Positions 33,046-43,686 of a stretch of DNA of 64,000 nucleotides are shown piece by piece; positions within the stretch are counted from its first letter, which is position 1, and each line of letters begins with the position of its first letter. The notes beneath the pieces were generated by a model. The model did not search any database. It was given only the letters and a program-made list of their open reading frames with translations, and was not told where the DNA came from. Location of the stretch: NCBI RefSeq assembly GCF_010093595.1, contig NW_022985438.1:2414786-2478785 (forward strand), in the 5' to 3' direction. This DNA comes from Mytilinidion resinicola (taxonomy: Eukaryota; Ascomycota; Dothideomycetes; Mytilinidiales; Mytilinidiaceae). Made by a program: the position numbers and the translations under genes.

Positions 33046-34093
33046 TTACTCAGCTCCCGCAGCGTCGAATGCTTTTACTAACCCCATGGCTGCACCGGCC
33101 GCGATGCTACCCAAGACTAACATTTGAACACCTCCTTTGATACAGGGTAAAATGGCGACGGACGTTCCCTGGAATCCGTCCACTTCACAGTCTAAATTCC
33201 TGTTCAGGCCTTCAGCACTTCGCAAAGTCAACCATACCTTCCCGCTCCCGAACATGAAGAGGGCCACGATCATGATCCCAAAGCTCCAACACAAAGCTCG
33301 ACCGACCTCTCCAACAAAGAAGTAGGGTACAAGTGGGGTGAAGCCTCCAAGGAAGTAACAGCCTCCCATGGTCACCGCTGAGAACCAGGCGCCTCGTGTG
33401 TCGGCTGGCTCCGGCAGATTATGGTGGAAGCGCATCAGAAACTGGGCGAGAGAGTTGACATCAATTGCGATGTCCGTGGGAAAAGAGTCGTGAAGCAGAT
33501 ATGGCTGCAAGGTCGTATGTGCGAGGTTCATGGCCTTGGACGGGGAGTGCTGAATAAAACGTTTGGTAGAGCGTAGACATGATCGATAGGCTTTGCTGTA
33601 GAACGGTCAGTTACTAATAGCTACATATCAAAGCTTTCATTTTAATATCTGGGTAGCCGAAAGATTCTGGACTTTGTGTTTTGGAGGGATAAACATACGC
33701 CTCTCCACTCGCCGCAAGCCATCCGCCCAAGCCCATGCTTATGGCGCCTGCGATGAGCTCTGCGAGGCCTGCAAAAATGACAATTTTGCTGCTTCCGAGT
33801 GTTGAGAGCCCCGCAGAAAGAGCGAATGGCACGGTAAGGCCATCACTCAGCCCGATGGTAGCATCCGAAACGACTCGAGGATCGGATAGCCAGCCCAAGA
33901 TGTCTGACGCATGGCGGGGATGATCAAGACTGTGAAGTTCGGACTTAACACTGCGGGCGTCGCCAGGAGAGTAGTTGTCTAGTAGACTCTCCAAGGCAAA
34001 AGAAGACTGGGAGCGGTCGGCGTCTAGCGTAGAATAATGGTGGTTAAAAGATGTCCTTGAAGGAAAAAAGAGATTCCTGAGCGATACGAGCAT
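33046..34093 (-). CDS. CCC1/VIT1-type vacuolar iron/manganese transporter
   Basis: Two exons (34093-33699 and 33595-33046) joined across a 103-nt intron give 314 residues. After a hydrophilic N-terminus comes the family core SDATIGLSDGLTVPFALSAG, with the Asp residues of the first helix conserved, then ELIAGAISMGLGGWLAASGE. After the splice, the cytoplasmic helical linker follows, and then three more membrane segments (AVTMGGCYFLGGFTPLVPYF, ALCWSFGIMIVALFMFG, QMLVLGSIAAGAAMGLVKAF), making five in total as in Ccc1. Such proteins move Fe2+ or Mn2+ into the vacuole and protect against metal excess. The linker is longer and less acidic than in yeast Ccc1. The start at 34093 is the first ATG in frame; an upstream exon is possible. 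Confidence 0.88.
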
Positions 34094-34568
34094 CGTGGTG
34101 AATTGAAAGAAGTAAGAAAAGAAGTGCTAAAGTATAGAAGGCACTGGGAGATCTGCGAGGCGCCATACTTACCACCCCGTTGGGATCAGCGTCCGTGTCG
34201 ACCGAGGACGTGAATTCAATGCGGGTTGTATGATGTATGTTATTTTTCAACCATGGGACGTGCCTCAGCTTCAAATCTAATGGGCTAAGAGGAGACCGTT
34301 CAGCTCTAGGAACGCTATTCATTGGGTGAACGACGCCTGTGCAGGAATTAGTCTTGGACTCTTTACGAATGCCCACGGTGTTGCTGGGTTCGCATAGCCC
34401 GCTGCAACGGGTGTCCAGTGTTAGAGATAGAAGTCACCACGTGCTCCGAAGACAAGCACTCGCTAGATCCGGCTAGACTCCACCTCTTCCACTACCACCT
34501 TCCTTGTCGAACTTAAGCATCCACTAGCGACATGTTGATTTGAAACCGTCCTGCGCATAAGATAGTTA
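34094..34568. promoter_or_regulatory. Upstream region of the CCC1-like gene
   Basis: The minus strand here has an open stretch (about 34376-34180) ending at a donor-like GTAAGT near 34173. It could be an alternative 5' exon of the transporter gene, but I found no acceptor that keeps the frame, so it is left as upstream DNA. Confidence 0.35.
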
Positions 34569-35006
34569 TTGAAGCCAATAATTGAAGCAAGCCTGGGTCG
34601 TGATGGGTCACGTGATGGGTCTTACCTCACTCGAACAAGCGGCTCGCCAGGAACTTCGTCTTTGTTCCCACCGCAGACTTTCTCCTCTAACAACATCTTT
34701 TCAGATGCTTCAGACAATCCAAATACAGGACATGCAGAGTTGTATTTGTCTCCTAACTCCTCTGCATCGTCTAGCCTATCAATCCATGCTCCGGTATGGG
34801 CGCTTGCCAGAGAATGCGCTGCCAAGGAACCGCTCACCCCAGATCAATCTCCACATCGTCCAAACGTGGTGGCTGAATCTCATCGATAAACCGGGAGAAA
34901 ATTCATTCAAGACTGGCCTTCCGCTAAAGCCCTCTTGGAGAATTGCCCAGCCTTCGAGCCACTATGGCACACGCTGTTTGAGTCCATCTCGTATCCCTTT
35001 TCTTGA
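34569..35006 (+). pseudogene. Coding-like frame broken by one stop, unrecognised
   Basis: One plus-strand frame reads as protein (SIHAPVWALARECAAKEPLT), meets TAA after ...VVAESHR near 34888, and continues in the same frame as protein (KFIQDWPSAKALLENCPAFE, then PLWHTLFESISYPFS) to TGA at 35004-35006. No ATG opens it and no plausible intron removes the stop. It looks like a decayed gene; the family is unknown. Confidence 0.3.
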
Positions 35007-35833
35007 AGGGGGTTTCGGCCCTACAGATGCAGCCAGCTGAATTAGAGGAGCGTATCGCCATGTCTTACCACTGGGTCGAACGACTCAGATGAGATGGATC
35101 TCTGCACAAGTCCCGCAAAATTATGGGGTGCGTTCACTATCTCTATATGAGTACTGTAGGTGGGCGCAAGCCTTACTTATTTTACAGTCTTGCAAAAGGC
35201 ATGATGTCGATTGAATCGCCTTTTCTTATTCGGTCCATCCAAGCCCGACGCGGGGGGGTTAGGAAAGGGTTGAGAAAATTCTCCTGACATGGCACAAAGT
35301 TGCAATAATTCTTTTCCTCCTCTGGAATAAGGATAGTGTTCCCAATTCTGGCTTCTCAAGTCCGTATTCCCGTCTTATTTATTTACACATAGGCTTCTTG
35401 GCCGAAAGGCAAAGTTCAGCTTGAGAGGCCAAGTCTCTTCCAAGTGGAGTCCTCGAAGCGTCTAGTGTGCTTTCCTTGCCTGCATTAAGCTAGGACTGCA
35501 GGCTTGGGGCATTCCACTCAGCCACAAGAGACGCCACGAGAGTCGCGAAGTCCTTCTTGGCCACCTTTTCGATAGTTTCATTAGCAACCTCGACCGCATC
35601 GCGCCCGTCGTAGCACACGTGCTTTTCCAGATCTCTCCACCCTCGCTAGAAAATTGACTCTCGCTTTCCTGGCGCTTTTAGTCGATTTGAGGCTGGAACA
35701 TCCGCATCTCGACTCAGCCCTCATCACAGATGCAGAGCGACTATATAACTGCTCAGTCTCCTTCTTCTTTCCTTTGTGCTAGTAATGATCACTGTCCCTC
35801 ATTTTGTCTTTCGTCTTTCTATACCTGAACACT
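35007..35833. promoter_or_regulatory. Upstream region of the WSC-domain gene
   Basis: About 830 bp without a supportable gene. The last 90 bases are strongly pyrimidine-rich (CTCCTTCTTCTTTCC and similar), a common feature of strong fungal promoters. Confidence 0.45.
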
Positions 35834-37423
35834 ATGCGTACCTCAACACTCCTTCTTCCAGTACTCTCGGCGCTCCTTGCAAATGCCTGTGATACAGAGC
35901 TGCCATGTGATGGTGACTACGCTTTGAACACGACCTCTGTTCGGAAGCGATTTACCGGTCCTGTCCAAAGTGGCCCTGTGCATCTCACATCTTACAAAAC
36001 ATGGACGGCATCGACCAGTAGCTGCTGGAGGTATTCTCTGCACTTCAATCTCTTTCCGAACGGTGCTGATAATGCTGTCAGTGATCTTACCGATGGTCTT
36101 CGTGCCCTTGATAGCGCCGCCAGCGGAATCGATCAGGATCACTTAACTGTCGAGTCTTGTCTGGATGCATGCGAGGCGGCTGGCTATAGTCTTGCTGGTG
36201 TCGAATACAGCCGCGAGTGCTGTAAGTATTCGAAGCTCTATTCCTGCTCAATGTCCGCTGATTAACATACCCAGACTGCGGTAATACTCTGATTGGAAAC
36301 AACCAACCAATTTCCGATGCCACCTGCAATATGCCTTGCTCAGGTAAAATCCAGTCTCTATGGCTATAAAGCTCTCTCTGACCCAATAAAGGCAACGCAA
36401 ATGAGCTATGCGGCGGCCCGGGTGCTCTCAACCTCTATATCAAGGACAACTACCCCTTCACCACCGGCCCAGCTTTTGCCCTCGCAAGCTACAAAGGCTA
36501 CGCAAAGACCCAATGCTGGGAGTGAGTCCACCGCTAAACCCCTCCCCCAACCCTCCGAACTAAGCCAACCTAGGGACCCAGATATCTCAAATCGCATCCT
36601 CCCCACCACCCCCTCCACCCCTCTTAACGGCAACGCCATGACCGTGGAAAAATGTATCGACGCCTGCACTGCTGACGGCTACTCCTCTGCTGGCCTCGAA
36701 TACGCCCGCGAATGCTACTGCGGCAACGTCGCCTACCCCATCGGCCAGAGCACCGACATCTCCGACTGCGACATGGCCTGCTTGGGCGACGCATCCGAGA
36801 ACTGCGGCGGCCGCAACCGCATGATCGTGTACAACAAGCCCGACACCCCCGTCACCGTCACCAAGCACGGCATCATCCAAGTCTCCAACAGCGCCACCGG
36901 CGCATCGCTGGGCTACCTGAGCAAGAACGCGCTGAACGCCGCGCAGTACGCCTACACCCCTCTCGAAGGCAACGCCCTGACGATCCAACTCGACGTCCCC
37001 ACCACCGGCACCACCGCCGCGGGCCTCCGCATCACGGCCCTGAACGGCAACACTGGCTTCCCCCTGCTCGGCCTCGTCCAGGGCCGCGACTCCACCTCCG
37101 CCTCGCTGGCCGCCGGCTCCTACAACTACGTCTACGTCGCCGGCGTCAACGGCGCGCCGGCGGGCAGTGTGCCGCAGTCCGGCGCCAACTCGTACTCCGC
37201 GGTGACGGGCCTCGCGCGCTCGTCCGAGTCGGATGTGTGGACGCTGACGCTGGCGACGGGCGCGCTGGTGCCGCAGTGGGTCAACCCGGATGGGTCGAGC
37301 CCCGATTTTGCGCTGTTTGGGCAGAGCACGGCGGTGTATGGCGGCGGGGACGAGGCGCAGTTTCTGGCGAAGTATCCGGCGCCGGTTACGCCGCTGAGCT
37401 TGACGTTTGTGGAGACGACATGA
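35834..37423 (+). CDS. Secreted protein with two WSC domains
   Basis: Five exons (35834-36030, 36082-36221, 36275-36343, 36392-36521, 36574-37423) give 461 residues. A signal peptide (MRTSTLLLPVLSALLANA) is followed by WSC domain 1, which starts near SYKTWTASTSSCW and contains VESCLDACEAAGYSLAGVEY, RECYCGN, CNMPC and ELCGG. WSC domain 2 starts at SYKGYAKTQCWED and contains VEKCIDACTADGYSSAGLEY, RECYCGN, CDMAC and ENCGG. The last about 190 residues are a Gly/Ser/Thr-rich, beta-type region (SNSATGASLGYLSKNALNAA) without transmembrane segment. WSC modules bind carbohydrate; the protein is likely a cell-wall or extracellular glucan-binding protein. The last exon is much more GC-rich than exons 1-4. 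The cut of domain 1 across four exons and of domain 2 almost within one suggests separate histories. Confidence 0.88.
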
Positions 37424-38287
37424 GGGAAGGGGAGGGGGAGGGAGAGGGGTGGAGTGGGTTTGGTGGTGCTGTAAAATGGAATCGGTGATAGGGTGATTTG
37501 AAAATACTTACAAAGAGTTAGGCGATAACTATGGGTGTGAGATGTGTGTCAAAAGACTAGTGTCTGATTTAGAGCCTCATGAACTTGACATTATAGGAAA
37601 CTGTGAAGCGATACGTGCAGAGGTGTCTTGGTCCTGTGCACACCTTTTCCGCGCCGTCTGAGGTGGCCTAGAGAGCTTACGCACGGTTCAAAAGCACAAT
37701 ATCCAGATTCGTAGACGCGTCACAAGGTACCTCGGACAGTGGTAGAAGAGTATACATACATCAATCGTAGGAGAAGATGAACGAAAGAAGTGTGAAATCA
37801 AACGTGTAACTAAAGCTAGTTACCGTAACACTTTAAACAGTGAAATTTGGCCGTGACGGACTAGCATTTCCACTCTGTGTACAGCTCTTCACCACTATCT
37901 GAGGTGGCCTAGCGAGTTTACCAGGCGTTCAAAATGCCATCCTGGAAGCGTATTTAGATTCTTGATAATGAGTTGGGGTACCACATTCAGTGGAAAAAGA
38001 GTTGTACACAAGTTCACGAGTCACTGAATCTAGAAATGAAGCCAATATAATACTCGAATTGTGTGTAATTCAAAAATACCTATTGCTACCAGGGACCAGG
38101 TCCCCTCGCCCTATTAAGTGGCATGCCACTAAAGACGAAAATTACTCGCAATCTAGCTACTGTTATACTACAGACAGAACTTTTTCTCGCTATGCAATTT
38201 AACAGGGGGTATAAGACATGGCATGAGAAGAAAGAAGACCGGAAGGGCCAAGTCAAAGTACAAGAAGGGGGTGCATGCTGCTGTGTC
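37424..38287. other. Intergenic region between convergent genes, with a diverged repeat
   Basis: Convergent genes flank this 860-bp AT-rich stretch. It contains a dispersed, diverged direct repeat (listed separately) and no supportable gene. Confidence 0.5.
37657..37936. repeat. Diverged direct repeat pair, units about 240 bp apart
   Basis: TCTGAGGTGGCCTAGAGAGC...CGGTTCAAAA (37657-37695) recurs as TCTGAGGTGGCCTAGCGAGT...GCGTTCAAAA (37898-37936). Preceding sequence is also similar (TGTGCACACCTTTT against TGTGTACAGCTCTT). The pair probably marks an old duplication or element remnants. Confidence 0.6.
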
Positions 38288-40279
38288 TCAATGGGGCGAT
38301 GTTGGGGGGCTAATGCCTGCGAAGAGGAAATAGGAGAGCTCTTTGACTCTAGGCGGCGTAGAACCAGACTGATCGGACTCGTCAGATGGTGGGGTGGGCA
38401 TACCGTCTAAAATGAAATCCATATTGCCCGTATCATGCTGACGCAATGGGCTCGGCTTGGTTGGTGTGTAATTCTGCTGGAGGGAGGAATACTTGCGCTT
38501 GGTCGGTTGGGTGGAAGGTGTTGGTGCTGCTTGATGTCGAGGAGTAGTAGACAGTGCAGGGAGCTCTGCATGAGCAGGGATCGGGGCTGGGGGAGGAGAC
38601 TGCGTCCATGATGGCTGTGAAGAGCGGACCGGAGGAGCGATCGCAGAAAGTGGAGGTGAAGAAGGCGGAGTCGTGGATTCTGGAGCAGATGCAGCTGGGG
38701 GGAGGGAAGCTGAAGCAGATGGAGCTGAAGCAAATAGAGCCGGAGCAGATGGAGATGGAGCAGATGGAGTCGAGGCAGATGGAACCAACGCTGGTGAGGC
38801 TGAAACAGATGACGCTACGGTAGCAGAGGCGAAAATATTACCAGCCTTTGGAGCGGGAACATTTGGAGTGGGAGCATTTGGAGTGGAAGCATTTGAAGTA
38901 GTCGAGGTAAAAGCGGAGGGCTGGGGAGTGGCCGAGGTGAAAGCAGAGGGTCGTGGAGTGGACGAGGTGGAAGCGAAGGGTCGTGGAGTGGAAGGGCCGC
39001 GTCTGCTCGGTGTCTCTATCACGGTGTCTTCGTCAGAGAATAATGTGTCGTCGTCGAAAAGGCCGTATCTTCCATCAAAATCATCTGGCGCCTTGGCCAC
39101 AGACGTCGCAGCCCTGTCCTGATCAAAGACATTGCCACCCTGGTATTCAGCCTCAACGTTGTCGAAGATAGGTGATGGTATGACCGCTGAACGTGGTCGA
39201 AGATCGTTGATCGAGACTGAAGCGCCAAGCGAGTTCGCGAAGGCAGGCCGGGGAGTAAACACGTTGAGAGGTGTAGATGTCATGTGATTCATCTTGCGTC
39301 GCTTGATTGGACGCTCGTGGGGTAGCCTGGCCAACTGCTCCATCTTCCAGACGTAAATAAACTCCTTGGGAAGCCCGTCATCGGTCACGGTGGTATCGTC
39401 ATCGGAGTCGTCGATGAAACCGCCATAAAGGCTGAAGGTACCGCATCCTTCCTTCCACGGAGGGTTGGCGGGTATCGACTCCATGTCGTCCAGGTCGGGG
39501 AAGTCATAACGGTTGGTGGTGTTGGTCAGGAAAGCGAACAGATGCTCGAGTTTCAGCACGCTGAGCGTGTTATCCAGCCAAGCAAGGGCCAGCTCGTGAT
39601 CTGCCTCGGGCACTTTTCTCAGGATATCATTTTTGAAGGAGATCCTCAGGAGTGTTTTGAGCATCTTGCGATCCTTTTGCTCGTAGGCCAGTTTCGCCTT
39701 TTCCTCTGTTGACATTCTCCGCGCCGGTGGGAGGGCGCTCGCGGGGTGGGGGGGCGTCTTGGCCTTACGGGCGCTGCGTAGCGGTGCGGGTGCCGTCATG
39801 GGTGGTGGTGGAGGTGTTGATGCGGCATGCGCCGCAATGGGCGTCGCCGGCGCTGGTGTCCTGAGCGCTGGGAAGGGCAGGCTGGCGGTGACTCGGCGCA
39901 CTGTTCCTGTGATCAGGGCGCTCACAGAGAAGCCCCAGTTCGGCGTCGTTGGGGGGTGTGGCGGCGACGGGGGAGGAGCAGGCTCCTCGGCGACGATGGT
40001 CTCCTCATCCGGCGCAGCAGCTGGGCGGACATTAGTGATGTGCGGGGTTGCTACGAAGTGAATTCGTCGTCGAGAATAGCATTGCTCACCCGGCTCTGGC
40101 CCTGGCTCTGGCTCCGGCTGCTCAATCACTACCGCAGGAGCGGCCTTCGCGGTCTTGCGCTTGCGCGTCACCTTGGGCGTCGGGCCTGGCGGTCCCAGGG
40201 GCTTCTTCGCAATGCGCGTCGACCTCCGAGTCGGCACTGGAGCGGGCTCCGAGCTGTTCTTTGAGCGTTTAGGAGCCAT
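38288..40279 (-). CDS. Low-complexity Pro/Ala/Ser-rich protein, probably nuclear
   Basis: The frame from ATG 40279 (MAPKRSKNSSEPAPVPTRRS) to 38288 is open for 663 codons. The N-terminus is basic (TRRSTRIAKKP, VTRKRKTAKA) and looks like a nuclear signal. A 69-nt segment (about 40087-40019, starting GTGAGC, containing CACTAATG and ending CCCAG) fits an intron but has no stop and keeps the frame; without it the protein is about 640 residues. A more globular part lies at about residues 190-330 (ADHELALAWLDNTLSVLKLE, WKMEQLARLPHERPIKRRKM). The C-terminal half is repeats of Ser-Thr-Pro/Ala (STPRPSAF, SAPSPSAPAL) ending with KRKYSSLQQNYTPTKPSPL. I do not recognise the family. An antisense reading is also open over parts of the repeat but has no merit. 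Confidence 0.7.
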   Translation of the reverse strand: MAPKRSKNSSEPAPVPTRRSTRIAKKPLGPPGPTPKVTRKRKTAKAAPAVVIEQPEPEPGPEPGEQCYSRRRIHFVATPHITNVRPAAAPDEETIVAEEPAPPPSPPHPPTTPNWGFSVSALITGTVRRVTASLPFPALRTPAPATPIAAHAASTPPPPPMTAPAPLRSARKAKTPPHPASALPPARRMSTEEKAKLAYEQKDRKMLKTLLRISFKNDILRKVPEADHELALAWLDNTLSVLKLEHLFAFLTNTTNRYDFPDLDDMESIPANPPWKEGCGTFSLYGGFIDDSDDDTTVTDDGLPKEFIYVWKMEQLARLPHERPIKRRKMNHMTSTPLNVFTPRPAFANSLGASVSINDLRPRSAVIPSPIFDNVEAEYQGGNVFDQDRAATSVAKAPDDFDGRYGLFDDDTLFSDEDTVIETPSRRGPSTPRPFASTSSTPRPSAFTSATPQPSAFTSTTSNASTPNAPTPNVPAPKAGNIFASATVASSVSASPALVPSASTPSAPSPSAPALFASAPSASASLPPAASAPESTTPPSSPPLSAIAPPVRSSQPSWTQSPPPAPIPAHAELPALSTTPRHQAAPTPSTQPTKRKYSSLQQNYTPTKPSPLRQHDTGNMDFILDGMPTPPSDESDQSGSTPPRVKELSYFLFAGISPPTSPH

Positions 40280-41485
40280 TCCAGCGCTATCTGTGGTGGT
40301 TGCGTGCCAGGTGAGTTAGCGATGTTGTGAGGACGTATTGTTGACAACGACGGAAGGTGCGCCGGGGAGTTGTGCACAAAATACCTTGAGCCTCGCATGC
40401 CTGGGCGGTGAGGCGCTTTGGTCGCCCGATGGCTGAGCTCCTGTGGCTGTCGTGGCTAGTGAGCGTCCGCACGCCACCCGCCGTAGCCTCAATGGGACAA
40501 ATATATTCAACAGTTGAAGGTGGTGGTTGCAGTTCGTGGGAAAATGCGACATCATGTTTGGCAACTTAGGCGAAAGTCGTGCCCTTTATATATACGTGCG
40601 GGCTGATCTTCGATCATTGTGAAACAACCCGGCGGGGCCCGAGTAGACTTTGTGGACGATTTTAACGGTCCTCTGGCAGTGAATCCACGCAAAGAGGTGC
40701 CAGATAGTAGTGAAAGACGCACATCAAGGCTACAAGGGTATCAAAGCCTAAACCCGCCCACCGTTTGAGTTAGATTGCGTGTTCATTCACTTTTCCAACG
40801 TATATCCGGCTTTGATATACCCCGAATCGTGCAATTAAAATCCTTCACGGATGCAAAGATTCTAAGCTCGTGTCGTGTATAGAATATCCAGGATTCTCGG
40901 TTTGTATTTTAGCCTCCAAGAAAGCAATCTACAAGTATCAAAGAGGTGTCAAGGGCACACTGACAAAATATGCATGAGCTTGAGATACCCCCGAATCCTA
41001 AAGTCAGGGTCTTCCATGGATGTGAAGATTCCCAATCCGTGTATGGGACATCCAAGACAGCAATCTACAAGCCCTCACCAAGGGCATCTACATGCAAAAC
41101 ATGCAACATTTACAGTCACGGCACGGCGGGACACATGTGCCCCTTTACGCTGCCAAAAAGGCAGACCCTGGCATCACATCGTGTCAGGTCGGGTGCGACG
41201 ATGCAACAAGTAGGAGGCGCTTCTGAGACTGAATGAATCTACGCTCCGCCCGCAACCGAGCTGAGCATCAATCGTCCGAGCAGCCAGCCTTTGAAAACCG
41301 CCTGAGTAATATTTCTTACACAGTGCCCGTGTCGCGAAACTTACCGAACCCTTTGAGTTTCTGATTCTCGTGCTCGGTGCACACCAACCGAACGCCTTGG
41401 GGATGAGTAAGTTGGTACAAAAGTCAAGGAAACGACAGCCATGATTACTCTCTAATTCCGAACCACAGAATTTTCCGGGGATGCT
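40280..41485. other. Intergenic region with a diverged tandem duplication
   Basis: This holds the promoter of the low-complexity-protein gene (right of 40280) and the 3' side of the PRPP synthetase gene. No gene is supported; the repeat at 40809-41106 is listed separately. Confidence 0.5.
40809..41106. repeat. Diverged tandem duplication, two units of about 130-165 bp
   Basis: Unit 1 (about 40809-40974) and unit 2 (about 40979-41106) share, in the same order, GATATACCCCGAATCGTG / GATACCCCCGAATCCTA, CTTCACGGATGCAAAGATTC / CTTCCATGGATGTGAAGATT, AGAAAGCAATCTACAAG / AGACAGCAATCTACAAG and TCAAGGGCA / CCAAGGGCA. Many substitutions separate them, so the duplication is old. Confidence 0.7.
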
Positions 41486-42917
41486 CTAGTTGTAGTCGAA
41501 CAACACGCTGATGCTCTCGCCGTGGTGCACCCGGCGGATAGCCTAAGGGGAGTTAGGGGAAACGGGGGTTTGAGAACAAGGGATGATGCTAACCTCAGCA
41601 AAAACGTTTCCAACCTCCAGGACCTCAAGCTTGGGACACCTCCTTTGGTGTTCCGCCTGGTCCACGCTGTTGGTCACGACGACCTTGTCCAGCGCGCTTG
41701 CGTTGATCCGATCAATGGCATCGCCGCTGAGGATACCGTGAGTGACGAGGGCGTACACAGTGGTCGCGCCCTCTTTTTTCAAGAGCTTCGCCGCTCGAGT
41801 AATGGTGTTGGACGTGTCGGCCAAATCGTCGATAAGAACAGCAGTGCGGTTTGCAACGTCGCCGACTAGCATCATGGTGGCATTTTGGCGTTCGCTGATT
41901 TGTGTCGGGCGGCGCTCCTTGGTGTTGGGTTAGCTGCAGCCGTCGGGCACGAGAAAAAGAGATGCTACAAACCTTGTGAATCAGCGCAAAAGGCATTCCA
42001 AGAGCGTCCGCAATCGCCGTTGCTCTCTTCGCTCCTCCGGCGTCCGGACTCACAATGACAGCCTGCTGGTAATTGGGTATGCTGTATTGTACATACTTCC
42101 TGAGCATATGGCGGCCATACAGATTGTCGACGGGGATGTCGAAGAAGCCTTGATACTGGGGGTCGTGCAAGTCCATGGTAATGACATGGTCCGTACCCGC
42201 GCAAGTAAGCAGGTCTGCGACCAGCGTACCGGCCTGTGCCACCCACTGCTTGTATCCTGGCTGCGGTTCGAATTGAGGGGGCTTGGTGGCCTGCCTGGTC
42301 ACGGAGTTGGTCCCGTTGACACCATTGGCGTGGTTAGACCCCTTCTCAGACTTCTCATTGTAGTCCGATTTGTCGGACCTGGACGAGTCCAACGTGTCAC
42401 TGCGGCCAGGCTTGACTGGGCTGTTGGGATGGGGGCGATCCTCCATCCTGAGACGGCCGAGTTTATTGTGCAGGGCGTCAGTGCCCGTGTTGAGACCAAC
42501 ACTTTCCTGCTGCCCCGGGTAAGGGGTCTGCGGGCGGCTATCAAAAGTGTAATTGCCGGCCCGCGCGTTGGAATTTGAGGCCTTTACGAGTGGGGCGCCG
42601 GTCTTATTGTAGGGTATGTCGCTTTGCCTCGAGTACGGGAAGAGCGGCAGCACAGCTGTGATGCGCTTTGCAGAGGCAGTCCGGCAGGCGGAGATGGTGA
42701 TGAGCAGCTCCATTAGGTGGTCGTTGACCTTGCCGCCGCCCGACTGGATGATGAAGACATCCTTTCCGCGCACCGAGTCCATGATCTCGACGCGGGTCTC
42801 GCCCACGGCAAACTTTGCGAGCAAGATTTTGGCCTGCGGGATGCCGAGGTGGCCACAGATGGTTTCGGTGAGGTGGGGATGGGAGCTGCCCCCAATGACG
42901 ACGATGTTGCGAACCAT
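41486..42917 (-). CDS. PRS1: Ribose-phosphate pyrophosphokinase (PRPP synthetase), PRS1-type
   Basis: Three exons (42917-41973, 41917-41594, 41542-41486) give 441 residues from MVRNIVVIGGSSHPHLTETI. The enzyme makes PRPP from ribose-5-phosphate and ATP for nucleotide, histidine and tryptophan synthesis in the cytosol. Family landmarks are FAVGETRVEIMDSVRGKDVF, ITAVLPLFPYSRQSD, the metal-binding VITMDLHDPQYQGFFDIPVD, VIVSPDAGGAKRA, and the PRPP loop VLIDDLADTSNTI; the C-terminus is AIRRVHHGESISVLFDYN. Between NKTGAPLVKA and QWVAQAGTLVADLL lies an insertion of about 110 residues, hydrophilic and Ser/Asn/Lys-rich. Yeast Prs1 has a comparable non-homologous region, which supports the PRS1 assignment among paralogues. 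The third exon codes only 18 residues. The gene looks intact. Confidence 0.95.
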
Positions 42918-43686
42918 GGTGACGAGAGTGCCACGGCTGGTGAGCGGTGAGTGGAGAGGAGGAAGTAGAGCACGAGTGAAGATGTATGGCGTGCTTGGGG
43001 GGTCGAGATTGCTTCTCGTCGTGGGGAGACAAAGCGAGGCTGGGGGTTGCGGCGCCGGTGGGGATTGGCAGCTACTGGAGAGCAGTAGACAGGCTGCACT
43101 GTGGCAGGCAGTCTGAGGGGGAGACTGGGCTGGAGGTCCGGGTCATGGTGTTGAGTGAAGTGAAAGGCGAGTTGAGACCAGAGTGGGAGAGCTTGGATAC
43201 TTGTTCGGTGCCGAGTTAAAAGGGCCGATTTAGGGCACCATGCACACCACGCCAAAACGGATACAGCCCACCCAAATCTTCATTGAATTGTACTCTGAAA
43301 GTCAATAACGCGAGGTAAGCCAAGAGGCTTTGCTTCTGTCTACTTTTCTCGGAGACTTCATCTTAAATTTGGGCGGTTGTGTTTGTTTGAGTATGGTGTA
43401 TACGGTGCCTTAACTCGGCCTTTTAATCGGCACCTACGGTTGACTGCACGGCGGTGAAATTTTTTATACGCGCGGCTGGAGCAGCCATTTCCAAGGTTAC
43501 AAGACGCACAACACAGGCACCTGCAGCGAGGTGCATGCGACGGCTAAGACCTCTCCGCATTCTGGCGTTCCCTAGACGGGGCTCCCAGACGGGGCTCCCT
43601 GGGGGGCCTTCTGCGGCGCCAGAACGATTGGGAGTCGCATTGATATGCGTTTCTATTAGAGCTGCCCCGCGTCCGCCAGCCCCGCC
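42918..43686. promoter_or_regulatory. Upstream region of PRS1
   Basis: The first 300 bases upstream of PRS1 are highly C/T-rich on the coding strand. Near 43574-43601 the motif AGACGGGGCTCCC occurs twice in tandem. No gene is supported. Confidence 0.45.

Noticed and set aside
36712..37488. A 258-codon plus-strand frame rich in Arg and His overlapping the WSC gene
   Set aside because: It is a shifted frame over GC-rich coding DNA; the WSC frame has Cys-patterned domains and a signal peptide, while this one is low-complexity Arg/His.
38554..39122. Plus-strand frames of Gln/Met/Glu- or Ala/Glu/Gly-rich repeats
   Set aside because: They are antisense readings of the Ser/Ala/Pro repeats of the minus-strand gene.
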